The notes: generated from the sequence alone by a model not told the origin. 64,000 nucleotides of DNA from Prochlorococcus sp. AG-402-N08 (GCA_003216535.1 QCIS01000005.1:1-64000); one strand, 5' to 3'. Shown: positions 8,647-18,829, counted from the stretch's first letter. Made by a program: numbers and translations.

Positions 8647-9903
8647 TTAATTGTTTATTGAAACAATTTGAGTTATTAATTTATTTGCTAAATCAATTTT
8701 TGATGTTTTTTTTATATATTGTTCCATATTTCTTGTATCGAATAGCCAACCTTCATTTTGCGCTAAAAAACCAAATCCTTGGCCTTCAATATCAATTGGA
8801 TTTGCGAATAAATAATCACAACCTTTTTGAATAATCTTTTCTTTAATTGATATTCTTGCTTCTTCAATAGATCCTGTAAAAGCGCAAAAGCCCACAAAAA
8901 TTTGGTTATCTTTTTTAAATTCACTAATTGTTTTTAAAATATCTGGGACTAACTCAAAATTTTTATTTAAGTAATCATTAATTTTATTTTTGGGAATTTT
9001 AGATGAAGTATCAGAGTTTATCTTGAAATCAGAAACTGCTGCATTCATGAAAAAATAATCACAATTTGATATCTCATTATTAAGTGCTCTAATTAAGTCA
9101 ACACTTGTTTCAATTTCATATCTTTTTATTCCATCAGTAAGATTTTTATCTATTTTCAGAGGCCCATGAACATATTTTACTTCTGCACCTCTGAACCTTG
9201 CTACTTGAGAAAGTAGTAGGCCCATAGTTCCAGAACTTTTGTTAGTAATGTGTCTTGCCGCGTCAATTTTCTCTGAGGTGCAACCTCCAGTTATTAAAAT
9301 TTCTTTATTAAGTAAATCTTTGCGATATGCTTTTTGTTTGTGTGAAGCTATAAATTCAAGAGCTAATTGAATTAGATCATTTGGAGGTATCTTACCGATG
9401 CCAATAGCATCACATGCTAAGAGACCTTCACTTGGTTTCAAAGACAAAACATTTTCGTAATTCTGTAAATTCTCATAATTTTTTTGGACAGCTTTATTTA
9501 GCCACATTTGTGTATTCATTGCAGGTGCAACAATAATTGGCTTTATATTTGCTATTAAAATGCTTGGAATCAATCCCTCTGCATTTCCAGTTACCCATTT
9601 TGCTAATGTTGTCGCTGTTAAAGGGGCAATGATTAAAATATCAGCCCAATTGCTTAGTTCTATGTGAAGAGGAGTTGATTGACTATTTGACCATTGATCA
9701 TTTTCTAAAATGCAAGGGTTTCTACTTAATATTGAGAGAGAAAGTGGTCTTATTAATTTTTCTGCATTTTCAGATAAAACGCATCTTATTTCATAATTTT
9801 CTTTCGCTAATTGGCTAACTAATAATGGAATTCTTACAGCTGCAATACTGCCAGTTATTAAGAAAAGAACCTTTATTTTTGAGTCCCTACTTTTAGTTTT
9901 CAT
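8647..9903 (-). CDS. coaBC: Bifunctional phosphopantothenoylcysteine decarboxylase / phosphopantothenate-cysteine ligase
   Basis: A 418-residue CoA-biosynthesis enzyme that first joins cysteine to 4'-phosphopantothenate (CoaB) and then decarboxylates the product to 4'-phosphopantetheine (CoaC). The N-terminal flavoprotein half has VLFLITGSIAAVR, the APAMNTQMW motif (PXMNXXMW) and a substrate-clamp-like ACDAIGIG. The C-terminal CoaB half starts near residue 205 with ILITGGCTSEKID and includes FMNAAVSDF. Length is normal. Its ATG overlaps the end of the DUF2555 gene by 11 bp, which suggests translational coupling. Confidence 0.96.
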   Translation of the reverse strand: MKTKSRDSKIKVLFLITGSIAAVRIPLLVSQLAKENYEIRCVLSENAEKLIRPLSLSILSRNPCILENDQWSNSQSTPLHIELSNWADILIIAPLTATTLAKWVTGNAEGLIPSILIANIKPIIVAPAMNTQMWLNKAVQKNYENLQNYENVLSLKPSEGLLACDAIGIGKIPPNDLIQLALEFIASHKQKAYRKDLLNKEILITGGCTSEKIDAARHITNKSSGTMGLLLSQVARFRGAEVKYVHGPLKIDKNLTDGIKRYEIETSVDLIRALNNEISNCDYFFMNAAVSDFKINSDTSSKIPKNKINDYLNKNFELVPDILKTISEFKKDNQIFVGFCAFTGSIEEARISIKEKIIQKGCDYLFANPIDIEGQGFGFLAQNEGWLFDTRNMEQYIKKTSKIDLANKLITQIVSINN

Positions 9904-10114
9904 CGAAAGGTTCCTGATCGAGGAGATGGATATAATTAGTTGTTAATTCAGGTCTGTTTATTGCAAGAGCCCTAAGTAAGTGCCAATCTTTTAAACCATC
10001 GAATGGAGTATTATAGTTATCTTCTTCTAGCCTTTCAGCAAGCTCAAGGGTCATTTCTTCATCAAAAGAATTTACAAGTTCCTCACTTATTTTATTTTCA
10101 GAAATGAATTTCAT
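9893..10114 (-). CDS. DUF2555 family protein
   Basis: A 73-residue acidic protein of a small family confined to cyanobacteria. The core EDNYNTPFDGLKDWHLLRAL followed by RPELTTNYIHLLD matches the family as I remember it. I choose the ATG at 10114; the frame extends five codons to a TTG at 10129. No membrane segment or catalytic motif is visible and the function is unknown. The 3' end overlaps coaBC by 11 bp, so the two are probably cotranscribed. Confidence 0.8.
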   Translation of the reverse strand: MKFISENKISEELVNSFDEEMTLELAERLEEDNYNTPFDGLKDWHLLRALAINRPELTTNYIHLLDQEPFDEN

Positions 10115-10329
10115 ATTGAGTAAAGCCAATATATTCTAATAATAAAGCCTCAAGTAATTATTTAAAATTTATATAAGTATTAAGTTTATATTCAATGATA
10201 GGAAAATTTTCAATAATCATAATTTTTCAAATTTTTGTTAAGTAATTTATCTTCATTCTCAGTCATAAATATGCAAAATCTCCTTTTCAAAAATATTCTC
10301 TCTTACAATAATACTGTCAAAATTTTATC

Positions 10330-10530
10330 ATGTCGCAAACCAAAAGAGAGCAAGTCATTAGTCACATTCGCTATTTAAGACAAGAGCTCAGAGAAATGCA
10401 TTTAGGAATAAAAGAAGATGACCTTTTCCCTGAACCAGGCGAATTAAGAGGATTAATGGCTCAGTTGGAAGCATTACTTGAATTAATAGAGGGAAATACT
10501 AAAATCCAATCAAACTCTGAAGCAGCTTAG
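10330..10530 (+). CDS. Conserved small picocyanobacterial protein
   Basis: A 66-residue, mostly helical protein with alternating charged and Leu residues (IRYLRQELREMHLGIKEDD, then GLMAQLEALLELIEG), which suggests a short helical hairpin or coiled coil. I do not recognise a named family. It is preceded by a 215-base region divergent from the DUF2555 gene. The Ycf20-like gene follows after 10 bases on the same strand, so the two are probably one operon. Confidence 0.75.
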   Translation: MSQTKREQVISHIRYLRQELREMHLGIKEDDLFPEPGELRGLMAQLEALLELIEGNTKIQSNSEAA

Positions 10531-10540
10531 TTTATGCAAA

Positions 10541-10882
10541 ATGGTTGTTAAACCTCAAAAGACAAAATTTCAGCTAAAAATTGTTGAAAATATTCAGACA
10601 TTAAGTATTTGGGCTAATAATCCATGGCGAAGATATTCAATATCATTGATTACACTTTTAATTGGCTACTTTTTTGGAAGTTCTCTGGGAATGGTAAGTG
10701 CCGTTGTGGAACTCATGGATCCTGTAGCTGCTTTCTTATCAGTTGTTTTTATCGAGATTTTGATATTTCTAAGAAGAAATTTTAGATTTGAAAGGAAAAA
10801 GAAATTTTTAGTACTTTTATTAGATTCTTTAAGATTAGGATTATTTTATGGTTTCTTTACTGAAAGTCTTAAGTTGCTATAA
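10541..10882 (+). CDS. Ycf20-like membrane protein (DUF565)
   Basis: A 113-residue membrane protein conserved in cyanobacteria and plastids. The family core NPWRRYSISLITLLIGYFFG is followed by a second hydrophobic stretch (PVAAFLSVVFIEILIFL) and a third near the C-terminus. Algal and plant Ycf20-like proteins have been linked to non-photochemical quenching, but the biochemical role is unresolved. It follows the small helical protein by 10 bases and converges on pyrB, leaving a 2-base gap. Confidence 0.8.
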   Translation: MVVKPQKTKFQLKIVENIQTLSIWANNPWRRYSISLITLLIGYFFGSSLGMVSAVVELMDPVAAFLSVVFIEILIFLRRNFRFERKKKFLVLLLDSLRLGLFYGFFTESLKLL

Positions 10883-10884
10883 AT

Positions 10885-11901
10885 TTATTTGTTGTATTTC
10901 TGTAATAGATAAAGTAAAGCCATTCTTATAGGGATACCATTTGCAACTTGATTATTAATTAAGCAATTAGGATATTGATCTACTACTTTACTACTTATTT
11001 CAATATCTCTATTAATGGGACCAGGATGGAGAATTGGAATTTCTTTATTATTCAATGATAATTTCTCTTGGGTTAAGCCGTAATCCAAACTATATGAATC
11101 GATGCTACTTAGTAAATTCTCCTTCATTCTCTCCTTCTGGAGTCTTAAAACAATAATCGCATCTGCAATTTTAATTGATTCTTCCAATGATCTAGAAATT
11201 GTTATGGAACCTCTTGATTTAATAGGATCTTCTATTTGATTTGGTGCGGGGGTTTTTAAAAAATTGATAAATTCATCAGGTATTAATTTCTTAGGACCAC
11301 ATAAGATTATGTCTGCCCCGAATGCACTCAAAGCCCAAAGATTTGATCTGGCAACCCTTGAATGATTAACGTCTCCAATTATTAAAATTTTTTTGGAATT
11401 TAAAACCTCTGGATTCAGTGTTTTTTTGGAAAAGAATTTTATCAATGTATAGATGTCAAGCAATCCTTGGCTAGGGTGACTATGTAATCCATCTCCCGCA
11501 TTAAGAACCGAAGTCTTGGAATTTATTGAATCGAGTTTTTTGGCGATTTCAAAGGTTATGTAACTCGATGAATGTCTGATAACTAATGTATCCGCCCCCA
11601 TAGCAGAATAAGTTAGGGCTGTATCAATTATTGTTTCGCCTTTTGTTAAAGAACTTGAGGATGGCGCAAACGTTTGGACATCAGCAGAAAGCCTTTTTGC
11701 TGCAAGCTCAAAACTATTTTTTGTTCTTGTACTAGCTTCAAAAAATAAAGACGTTACCAAAGTCCCCTGTAAAGCTGGTATTTTTTTCGTTCCTCCATTC
11801 TTTAGTGCATCAAATCTATTGGCTAATTCAAATACTGACTCATAATCTTTAATTGAAAAATTAGCTAGTGTATGGATATGTTTATGAGGCCAAATTTGCA
11901 T
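10885..11901 (-). CDS. pyrB: Aspartate carbamoyltransferase catalytic subunit
   Basis: A 338-residue enzyme joining carbamoyl phosphate and aspartate to give N-carbamoyl-aspartate in pyrimidine synthesis. The carbamoyl-phosphate site is visible as [12 protein letters not shown] near residues 52-63, with [19 protein letters not shown] and the C-terminal [11 protein letters not shown] also conserved. No regulatory-chain gene (pyrI) is nearby, as usual in cyanobacteria. The 3-methyladenine glycosylase gene lies 21 bases upstream on the same strand, so they may be cotranscribed. Confidence 0.97.
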   Translation of the reverse strand: MQIWPHKHIHTLANFSIKDYESVFELANRFDALKNGGTKKIPALQGTLVTSLFFEASTRTKNSFELAAKRLSADVQTFAPSSSSLTKGETIIDTALTYSAMGADTLVIRHSSSYITFEIAKKLDSINSKTSVLNAGDGLHSHPSQGLLDIYTLIKFFSKKTLNPEVLNSKKILIIGDVNHSRVARSNLWALSAFGADIILCGPKKLIPDEFINFLKTPAPNQIEDPIKSRGSITISRSLEESIKIADAIIVLRLQKERMKENLLSSIDSYSLDYGLTQEKLSLNNKEIPILHPGPINRDIEISSKVVDQYPNCLINNQVANGIPIRMALLYLLQKYNK

Positions 11902-11922
11902 TACGCTTAAAAAGAAAAATGT

Positions 11923-12531
11923 TTATTGAAATTTAGGTGTTCTATCACCTTTTAACCTTTTACTTACACTCCTACTATTTTTGAGATACCAACGCCATTT
12001 TATATTTTTTGCCTTTGATATGCCAATTCTTGTAGTTTGAATAAGATCTTTTTCCTCTAGAGTGTAGTCTCTTGGAGAAATCCATAAAGATTTGTTATTA
12101 ATAACTTCCAGTGAGTTAAATGAAATGTCTACACTGAATGTCTTAGTAACTAATCCAGGTCCAGAAGCTATTCTTTCATTAATTTTAGATATAAAAACTG
12201 ATCTTATTAATACACCACTCGCAAAATTTTCTTTATCAGTAACTATATTTAAACAATGATGAATGCCATAAGATTTGTAAATATAAAATGATCCAGGTTT
12301 GCCAAATAATGATTTATTTGATTCAGTCATTTTGCGGTAGCCATGACAGGCTTCCTCTTCCTGTGAATAAGCTTCAGTTTCAACAATAACCCCCTTAACT
12401 TGATCTATCTCATTATTTTTTTTTATGAGGTAACAGCCTATTAAATCAGGGGCAACAAGTTTGGAGTGCCGATAAAAAAATCTTTTTGGAAATAATTCTT
12501 CTTCTATTTTTCTATTTTTATCTAATAACAT
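11923..12531 (-). CDS. 3-methyladenine DNA glycosylase (AAG/MPG family)
   Basis: A 202-residue monofunctional glycosylase of the alkyladenine (MPG) family, which excises alkylated purines in base-excision repair. Recognisable parts are APDLIGCYLI, the catalytic-region VETEAYSQEEEACHG near residues 50-64 (Glu activating water), the nucleotide-flipping strand YIYKSYGIHHCLNIV, and the SGPGLVT loop. Length matches bacterial homologues. It is first of a probable two-gene unit with pyrB and divergent from gatC. Confidence 0.9.
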   Translation of the reverse strand: MLLDKNRKIEEELFPKRFFYRHSKLVAPDLIGCYLIKKNNEIDQVKGVIVETEAYSQEEEACHGYRKMTESNKSLFGKPGSFYIYKSYGIHHCLNIVTDKENFASGVLIRSVFISKINERIASGPGLVTKTFSVDISFNSLEVINNKSLWISPRDYTLEEKDLIQTTRIGISKAKNIKWRWYLKNSRSVSKRLKGDRTPKFQ

Positions 12532-12677
12532 ATTAAGCCGAGAAAAATAATTAAGGCTATTAATTGAAATTGATTTTCAAAAATATGTGATTATTTTTTT
12601 AATTATTTGAAATTCCAAGGATATATTAATAAGATGTTCTTAATAAACTATTATTTAATAAGAAAGATATTAAAGGT

Positions 12678-12971
12678 ATGACAAAAATAACTAAAGAGGA
12701 AGTAAAAAAGGTTGCTCATTTAGCGAGATTAGAACTTAACGAGAATGAAATAAATAATCATGTAGAACAATTAGAAAAGATATTGGATTATATAAAACAA
12801 CTTGGAAAAATTGATACAGATGCTGTCCCCTGTACAACGAGAGCTATAGAGGTTATAAATGTATTTAGAAAAGACGAAAAGAAAAATACTGATTGCAACG
12901 AAGAGCTTTTAGAACTGGGCCCATCGATAGAAGATAAATATTTTAAAGTACCAAAAATTATTAATGAATGA
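12678..12971 (+). CDS. gatC: Glutamyl-tRNA(Gln)/aspartyl-tRNA(Asn) amidotransferase subunit C
   Basis: A 97-residue scaffold subunit of the GatCAB complex, which amidates misacylated Glu-tRNA(Gln). The family signature VKKVAHLARLELNENEI opens the protein, followed by LEKILDYIKQL and the central VPCTTRAIEVINVFRKDE. gatA and gatB are not in the window, which is common in cyanobacteria. It converges on crtR with a 1-base gap. Confidence 0.95.
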   Translation: MTKITKEEVKKVAHLARLELNENEINNHVEQLEKILDYIKQLGKIDTDAVPCTTRAIEVINVFRKDEKKNTDCNEELLELGPSIEDKYFKVPKIINE

Positions 12972-12972
12972 A

Positions 12973-13992
12973 TTAGTTGCTTCCTATAAATGTTTTGTTG
13001 ACTATCTTTAATAAAAATTTTTTTATTTTATAGCCTGGATATAAATTTATGATTTTTCTTATTTTCCCCCTCTTTTTGCTATGACTTCTTACACCTATTA
13101 GTAAATCATAAATAAAGTTAAAAACGTCTTCTTTACTTTCAAATATCCCAACCCTTTGAGGGGAGCCTTTTTTATCCAATAATGGCTTAGTTTTTTCATA
13201 GGCTGCTTTGTATTCAAACCAGGGAATAGAAGGCCAAAGATGATGAATAAGATGGTAATTTTGACCCATTATTAATAAATTCATAAATTTACTTGGATAA
13301 ACTCGAGAATTTATCCATTTATTTCTTGATCGGAAAGGTCTATGAGGTAAATAATCAAAAAATATTCCTAAAGTGACTCCTACCATTAATGCTGGGCCGA
13401 ACCACAGATTATAGATTAAATTCATAAAGTCAAATTTCAAACCTGCCAAGATAATTGTAATGAATATGGATCTTTCAATTCCCCATTGTAGTAATTCATA
13501 TCTTCGCCAAAGTTTTCTTTGAAAGAAAAATACCTCATGATAAAAAAATCTTGGAGCAATTAGCCAAATTGGACCAAAAGTACTGACAATATGATCCGGA
13601 TCATTTTTTGGGTCATTTACATGAATATGATGTTGTAAATGAACTCTCGTAAAAACTGGGAAGCTAAACCCTAATAGAATTGCTGAACCATGACCCATTA
13701 GTTGATTTATCCAAGGAACTGGATGAGCAGCTTTATGACAAGCATCATGAATTACAGTACCTTCAATGTGTAAAGCTAAAAAAGCAGTGGTTACAAGTAA
13801 AGGTAAAGGCCATTCTCCTCTATACCATTGCCATATACTAAGAAAAGCGAGAAAATAACCGCCAAAAAATAAACCTAATGTTGGATTCCAAAAACTTGGC
13901 GGATCTACGTAATTTTTAATCTCTTTTTGCCAATTAAATGTTTTCGAATAATTAGTATTTTTCGTTGTATTTTTACTGGTTAAGTTTGAAAT
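12973..13992 (-). CDS. crtR: Beta-carotene hydroxylase, probable non-canonical start codon
   Basis: A di-iron membrane hydroxylase converting beta-carotene to zeaxanthin. All three histidine clusters are present if the frame is extended upstream of the first ATG (13698): HDACHKAAH, then HLQHHIHVNDP, then HLIHHLWPSIPWFEY. The 98 codons upstream (13699-13992) are open and clearly CrtR-like (YVDPPSFWNPTLG and membrane helices) but contain no ATG, GTG or TTG; a TAA sits at 13999-14001. ATT at 13990-13992, behind a purine-rich stretch, is the most likely start, giving 339 residues; ACG just upstream is an alternative. Starting at 13698 would delete the first His cluster and about two helices. Confidence 0.88.
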   Translation of the reverse strand: MSNLTSKNTTKNTNYSKTFNWQKEIKNYVDPPSFWNPTLGLFFGGYFLAFLSIWQWYRGEWPLPLLVTTAFLALHIEGTVIHDACHKAAHPVPWINQLMGHGSAILLGFSFPVFTRVHLQHHIHVNDPKNDPDHIVSTFGPIWLIAPRFFYHEVFFFQRKLWRRYELLQWGIERSIFITIILAGLKFDFMNLIYNLWFGPALMVGVTLGIFFDYLPHRPFRSRNKWINSRVYPSKFMNLLIMGQNYHLIHHLWPSIPWFEYKAAYEKTKPLLDKKGSPQRVGIFESKEDVFNFIYDLLIGVRSHSKKRGKIRKIINLYPGYKIKKFLLKIVNKTFIGSN

Positions 13993-14160
13993 CGTTTCTT
14001 ATATTCTTTAAACAATATAACTAATATTTTAAGATGATTGCATGCTCAAATATAAAAAATTTCTTTTAAGAACTATTTAATTTAATTTAATGTGTCAAAT
14101 TAATCACCTTAAGAAAAAAAATTTTTAAAATAAACCTCTTTCAACTATTATTTTATTTGA

Positions 14161-14242
14161 GCGGTCGTGGCGGAATTGGTAGACGCGCGAGTTTTAGGTA
14201 CTCGTATCTTCGGGTGTGGGAGTTCAAGTCTCCCCGACCGCA
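14161..14242 (+). tRNA. trnL-UAG: tRNA-Leu (UAG)
   Basis: An 82-base class II tRNA. The acceptor stem GCGGTCG pairs with CGACCGC and is followed by discriminator A. The anticodon stem CGAGT/ACTCG encloses TTTAGGT, giving anticodon UAG. A long variable arm (ATCTTCGGGTGT) and a T arm with GTTCAAGTC are visible. CCA is not encoded. Confidence 0.97.
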
Positions 14243-14314
14243 CTTAAGGGATTTCTGATAGATAGTTTGTTTATTTATATCAACTTCTTATAATTTATTT
14301 AAATAGTAAATTTA

Positions 14315-14764
14315 ATGAATAGTTTGATATTTTATTTGGGAATTTTTTATATCTTAATTGGGACCATTTTTTTATCTGTACCGATAATTTATCTTGAGCT
14401 CGGAAAACCAAAAGACTTAATAAAAGCTTTTTTAAATTTATTAGTAGGTTTTATATTAATAATTAAAAATAAAGCAATAGATGAATCATTTTTTTTAATT
14501 TTACTCTTCTTAACAGTACTAGTTATTTTTTATCTAGTAGAGCTTTTTCTATCTAGATGGTACCAATTGACAGAAAAAGAAAAGAAAAAATTAACTACCT
14601 TTTTGGAATTTAAAAAAAACCTTTCTAAAATATTTGAAGCTATTAATCTGGGATTTGGTAATTTCAATAAACATTCATATTTTTTTAATTTTGGTAGCAA
14701 CAATAAAAATACAAGTCAAAAAAAGTGGGTAAGAAATGATAAAAATGATAATATAAAAGTCTGA
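14315..14764 (+). CDS. Ycf66-like membrane protein
   Basis: A 149-residue protein with three hydrophobic segments in the first 85 residues (LIFYLGIFYILIGTIFLSV, AFLNLLVGFILIIKN, FFLILLFLTVLVIFYLVELFL), then a charged, Lys- and Asn-rich tail. The layout of the N-terminal half resembles the Ycf66 family of cyanobacteria and plastids, whose function is unknown. The assignment comes from the pattern and from remembered gene order beside ileS, so it is moderate. It follows tRNA-Leu by 72 bases. Confidence 0.6.
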   Translation: MNSLIFYLGIFYILIGTIFLSVPIIYLELGKPKDLIKAFLNLLVGFILIIKNKAIDESFFLILLFLTVLVIFYLVELFLSRWYQLTEKEKKKLTTFLEFKKNLSKIFEAINLGFGNFNKHSYFFNFGSNNKNTSQKKWVRNDKNDNIKV

Positions 14765-14885
14765 AATCAAATAAATTGGTTATTTGAAACATACCAAAAA
14801 AACTACAGGTCAATTAAGAAAGAATATAATGAATTAGATTTAATTAAATAATTCTTTTGATCACCAATATTTCTTATATCGTCGT

Positions 14886-17792
14886 ATGAAATCTCAAAAT
14901 AGAAAAGAACAAAAATCAGATTTTTCTTATAAAGAAACTTTAAATTTACTTAAAACTGACTTCTCAATGCGTGCTAACTCAGTTGTAAGGGAACCTGAGA
15001 TTCAGAATTTTTGGTCTAACAATGACATTGATTTCGAATTAGGTTCAAACAACTCAGGTGAAATATTTACATTACATGATGGCCCTCCTTATGCAAATGG
15101 AGCGCTTCATATGGGTCATGCCCTTAATAAAGTTTTAAAAGACATAATAAATAAGTACAAAACCTTGAGAGGATTTAAGGTACATTACGTGCCTGGATGG
15201 GACTGTCATGGATTACCTATTGAATTAAAAGTTCTTCAGAATTTAAAATCTGATGAAAGAAAGAATCTTAATACTTTAAATCTCAGAAAAAAAGCAACAG
15301 ATTATGCTTATATCCAAATTAATAATCAAATGGAGGGTTTCAAAAGGTGGGGCATATGGGGAGATTGGGATAACCCTTACTTAACTCTTAAGAAAAGTTA
15401 TGAATCTACTCAGATAGGAGTATTTGGGAAAATGTTTTTAAATGGCTATATATATCGAGGTCTTAAACCTGTGCACTGGAGTCCAAGTTCGAGGACTGCA
15501 CTTGCAGAAGCAGAATTAGAATATCCTAATGAACATTATTCAAAGAGTATTTATGTTTCTTTAAAAATCACTAAACTATCTGAGGAAATTCTATTAAATT
15601 TCAACCAAGAAAATCTTAATATCAAAAAAGATCTTTTTCAAAATAATTCTTTCATAACTATTTGGACCACTACTCCTTGGACCATACCTGCAAATGAAGC
15701 AGTTGCAGTTAATCCAAAAATAAAGTATGTTTTTGCTATCGATGAAGAGAAACAAACTTTCCTTTTTGCAAAAGATTTATCATCTGAAATAAGTAAGAAA
15801 TTTAATAAAGATTTCAAGGTCCTTTTTGAGGTTAAAGGCTCTAAATTGGAAAATATTGAATATCAACATCCATCTAAGAATAAAATTTGCAGAATTGTAA
15901 TTGGAGGAGATTATATTACTACAGAATCAGGTACTGGAATTGTTCATACTGCTCCTGGTCATGGGATAGATGATTTTAATGTGGGTCAAAAATATGATTT
16001 ACCAATAACATGTGTTGTTGATGAAAAAGGTAATTTAAATGAATATTCTGGTCAATTCAAAGGATCAAATGTCCTGAAAGACGCTAATGATTTAATTATT
16101 GAATACTTAAAAGGAAATAATATGCTTCTATTACAAGAAAATTATAAGCATAGATACCCGTATGATTGGAGAACCAAAAAACCAACTATTTTTAGGGCAA
16201 CAGAACAATGGTTTGCATCTGTAAATGGCTTTAGATCATCTGCATTAAAGGCAATCGAAGATGTTGAATGGATGCCAGCAACTGGAAAGAAAAGAATTTA
16301 TTCTATGGTTGTTGGTAGAGGAGATTGGTGTATTTCTAGACAAAGGTCATGGGGAGTCCCAATTCCAGTTTTTTATAAAAAAAATGGAAATGAGATTCTC
16401 CTTAACAGCGAGATAATTAATCATATTCAAGAACTTTTCAGTGAACATGGAGCAGATATTTGGTGGGATTGGGATGTTAAGAATCTATTGCCAGAAAATT
16501 ATGCAAAAGAATCGGATCTATGGAAAAAAGGTACTGATACAATGGATGTTTGGTTCGATTCAGGATCTAGCTGGGCCGCAGTATGTGAACTAAGAAGTGA
16601 ATTAAAATATCCAGCAGATCTTTATTTAGAGGGCTCAGATCAACATCGAGGTTGGTTCCAGTCTTCTTTGCTAACATCTGTAGCAGTCAATAATAAACCT
16701 CCATATAAGAAAGTTTTGACTCACGGTTTTGCTCTTGATGAAAATGGAAGAAAAATGAGCAAATCTTTAGGCAATGTTGTTGATCCAAATATAATTATTA
16801 ATGGAGGTAATAATAAAAAAACTGAACCTGCTTATGGTGCTGATGTTTTAAGGCTATGGGTAAGCTCTGTGGATTATTCAGTAGATGTTCCAATTGGTTC
16901 AAATATACTCAAGCAACTTTCAGACGTTTACAGAAAAGTTCGTAATACTGCAAGATATCTTCTAGGTAATATTCATGATTATGATCCTAAAATTGATAGT
17001 TTTGAGATTGATCAGTTGCCTCTCTTAGATCAATGGATGTTAGGCAGATTAGTTGAGGTTACAGATCAAATATCAAATGCTTATGAAAATTATGAATTTT
17101 CAAAGTTTTTCCAAATCTTACAAAGTTTTTGCGTTGTAGATCTATCAAATTTTTATTTGGATATTGCAAAGGATAGGTTATATGTAAGTGCTAAATCACA
17201 ATTTAGGAGAAGATCATGTCAGTTTGTTATGTCAAAAGTTGTTGAAACTTTAGCCCTACTTATTTCTCCAGTGCTTTGTCATATGGCAGAAGATATTTGG
17301 CAAAATATTCCATATTCAACAAAAGAAAAATCAGTATTTCAAAGAGGATGGCCAATATTATCACAGTCATGGAAAAATCAAATTCTTAATGAGCACATTG
17401 CAAATCTAAGAAATTTGAGAGTTGAAATTAACAAGGCTATAGAAGGATGTAGGAACAAACAAATAATTGGGGCAGCTTTAGAAACTGAAGTTAATTATTT
17501 ACCTGAAGATAAAGTTGTAAAAGATTCACTGACTTGGCTAAAAGAATTTGGCAATCAAGAAGTAGATTTATTTAGGGATTGGCTTATAGTTTCAAACTTC
17601 CAAGTGGCGTCCGATTTGGAGGAGAATTCCCTGATTATCGATAACAATGCACTTGGGAAAATTCAAATAATGAAAGCTCATGGTCAAAAATGTGATAGAT
17701 GTTGGCATTATCAAAAAGAAACTTTTAATGGAATCCAAAATACAAAATTATGCAAAAGATGTTCAAATATTATTAATCTTGAATTTACTTAA
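14886..17792 (+). CDS. ileS: Isoleucyl-tRNA synthetase
   Basis: A 968-residue class Ia synthetase charging tRNA-Ile, with an editing domain that hydrolyses Val-tRNA. The HIGH motif appears as HMGH at residues 75-78 within [10 protein letters not shown]. The editing-domain [10 protein letters not shown] and [12 protein letters not shown] segments are present. KMSKS lies near residue 620. The C-terminal zinc finger has Cys936, Cys939, Cys956 and Cys959. It is the bacterial (ileS1) length and architecture. The 3' end overlaps the convergent gene at 17789 by 4 bp. Confidence 0.98.
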   Translation: MKSQNRKEQKSDFSYKETLNLLKTDFSMRANSVVREPEIQNFWSNNDIDFELGSNNSGEIFTLHDGPPYANGALHMGHALNKVLKDIINKYKTLRGFKVHYVPGWDCHGLPIELKVLQNLKSDERKNLNTLNLRKKATDYAYIQINNQMEGFKRWGIWGDWDNPYLTLKKSYESTQIGVFGKMFLNGYIYRGLKPVHWSPSSRTALAEAELEYPNEHYSKSIYVSLKITKLSEEILLNFNQENLNIKKDLFQNNSFITIWTTTPWTIPANEAVAVNPKIKYVFAIDEEKQTFLFAKDLSSEISKKFNKDFKVLFEVKGSKLENIEYQHPSKNKICRIVIGGDYITTESGTGIVHTAPGHGIDDFNVGQKYDLPITCVVDEKGNLNEYSGQFKGSNVLKDANDLIIEYLKGNNMLLLQENYKHRYPYDWRTKKPTIFRATEQWFASVNGFRSSALKAIEDVEWMPATGKKRIYSMVVGRGDWCISRQRSWGVPIPVFYKKNGNEILLNSEIINHIQELFSEHGADIWWDWDVKNLLPENYAKESDLWKKGTDTMDVWFDSGSSWAAVCELRSELKYPADLYLEGSDQHRGWFQSSLLTSVAVNNKPPYKKVLTHGFALDENGRKMSKSLGNVVDPNIIINGGNNKKTEPAYGADVLRLWVSSVDYSVDVPIGSNILKQLSDVYRKVRNTARYLLGNIHDYDPKIDSFEIDQLPLLDQWMLGRLVEVTDQISNAYENYEFSKFFQILQSFCVVDLSNFYLDIAKDRLYVSAKSQFRRRSCQFVMSKVVETLALLISPVLCHMAEDIWQNIPYSTKEKSVFQRGWPILSQSWKNQILNEHIANLRNLRVEINKAIEGCRNKQIIGAALETEVNYLPEDKVVKDSLTWLKEFGNQEVDLFRDWLIVSNFQVASDLEENSLIIDNNALGKIQIMKAHGQKCDRCWHYQKETFNGIQNTKLCKRCSNIINLEFT

Positions 17793-18124
17793 ATCCAGTT
17801 TTTTTGATTCAAAAAAAAACCTGAGTTTTGATTCTCTCTTATAAAATTATCCTCGGTTTCTGTTAAGGGGGCTTTATAAAGTTTTAAGTTTGTAAGTATA
17901 TAAGTATATGCAATAACTTTCTTTTCTAAATCTATTTCAATTGGATGCGTTGTTGAGCTACTGAAACCTTTAAAAATAAGTATTTCTAGTTGTTCTTTGT
18001 GATTTTCTTTTAGAATGAAACCTTCTACTTTAAGTATCCTATTAGGTATCTCGGAACTTATTTTTTCAAGATTATTTATTAAATCAATTTCTGCCATTTT
18101 CGGAGAAGTAAGAGTTTCTTCCAT
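17789..18124 (-). CDS. Conserved cyanobacterial protein with a GFSSSTTHP motif
   Basis: A 111-residue soluble protein without membrane segments or signal peptide. The segment [16 protein letters not shown] near residues 48-63 is a strongly conserved signature of an uncharacterised family of cyanobacteria and plants (I believe DUF7734). A second ATG nine codons in (18097) is possible. It overlaps the upstream DUF3177-like gene by 41 bp in a different frame (14 bp from the alternative start), so the two are almost certainly cotranscribed and perhaps translationally coupled. Function unknown. Confidence 0.78.
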   Translation of the reverse strand: MEETLTSPKMAEIDLINNLEKISSEIPNRILKVEGFILKENHKEQLEILIFKGFSSSTTHPIEIDLEKKVIAYTYILTNLKLYKAPLTETEDNFIRENQNSGFFLNQKNWI

Positions 18125-18707
18125 TTCTAGGTAATTTTATTATTGACCATTGAATAAGGCCTAAAATAAAGATTAATAATGAAAATAATCCTAAAAATTT
18201 TGCTATCGGCTGAGTAAAGTTAGCTCCGAAGAAAAAATTAAATAAATTTTTTATAAAAATATATAAATTTGAAGATGGCTTAAGCCATATTGAACACTCA
18301 TCTGAATTAATAAAAGAAAAGCAATTTAAGTTTTGCAGACTCTGAATTAAGAAATTGAGAGATATAAAAGTTACTGCCCATCTCCATATTTTTGTAGTTG
18401 TGGTAAGGGAGTAAGAAAAATTATATTCTCTTAATTCATCATTAATATCGTTCCAAAACCAAACTGAAACTGTCATTAATAATGTTGAAATATTTGTTAC
18501 GACAAGAGCATAATTATACTTACCTATTAAAAGTAAGAGGCTTATAAAAAATAAAAGGGATATTTTCCAATAAATTGATAGAAGTTTAATAACTGCTTTA
18601 TTTCTTTTTTTAATTGACCAGAAGGATAGAGTAACAGGAATACCAATAAGGAAAATTATTGAAAGTTGAAAGGATAGCCAAATAGAAAGTTGATTAAAAA
18701 CGTTCAA
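18084..18707 (-). CDS. DUF3177-like membrane protein
   Basis: A 207-residue protein with about five hydrophobic segments (residues roughly 10-28, 45-63, 65-85, 110-128 and 165-190) and a short basic linker, KKRNK, after the first. VWFWNDINDEL in the middle and the Trp-rich KIWRWAV match the cyanobacterial DUF3177 family as I remember it. It starts with TTG at 18707; a stop lies a few codons upstream, so no ATG is available. It overlaps the following gene by 41 bp. Function unknown. Confidence 0.72.
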   Translation of the reverse strand: MNVFNQLSIWLSFQLSIIFLIGIPVTLSFWSIKKRNKAVIKLLSIYWKISLLFFISLLLLIGKYNYALVVTNISTLLMTVSVWFWNDINDELREYNFSYSLTTTTKIWRWAVTFISLNFLIQSLQNLNCFSFINSDECSIWLKPSSNLYIFIKNLFNFFFGANFTQPIAKFLGLFSLLIFILGLIQWSIIKLPRNGRNSYFSENGRN

Positions 18708-18829
18708 AACTTTTTCTTTTTAAATATATAATAATTCAACATCAAACTATTACTCTTGAACTTACTATTGTCATAGTTATGAATATTATGCATCCTTATA
18801 TTATTGCCTAGAAATATATTGATAAATGT

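Noticed and set aside
12973-13698. crtR starting at the first ATG (241 residues)
   Set aside because: This would drop the HDACH histidine cluster and the first helices, which are conserved in the open frame upstream.
14161-14242. Possible integration site of a mobile element at tRNA-Leu
   Set aside because: No integrase, no repeated tRNA fragment and no foreign genes are seen near any of the three tRNAs.
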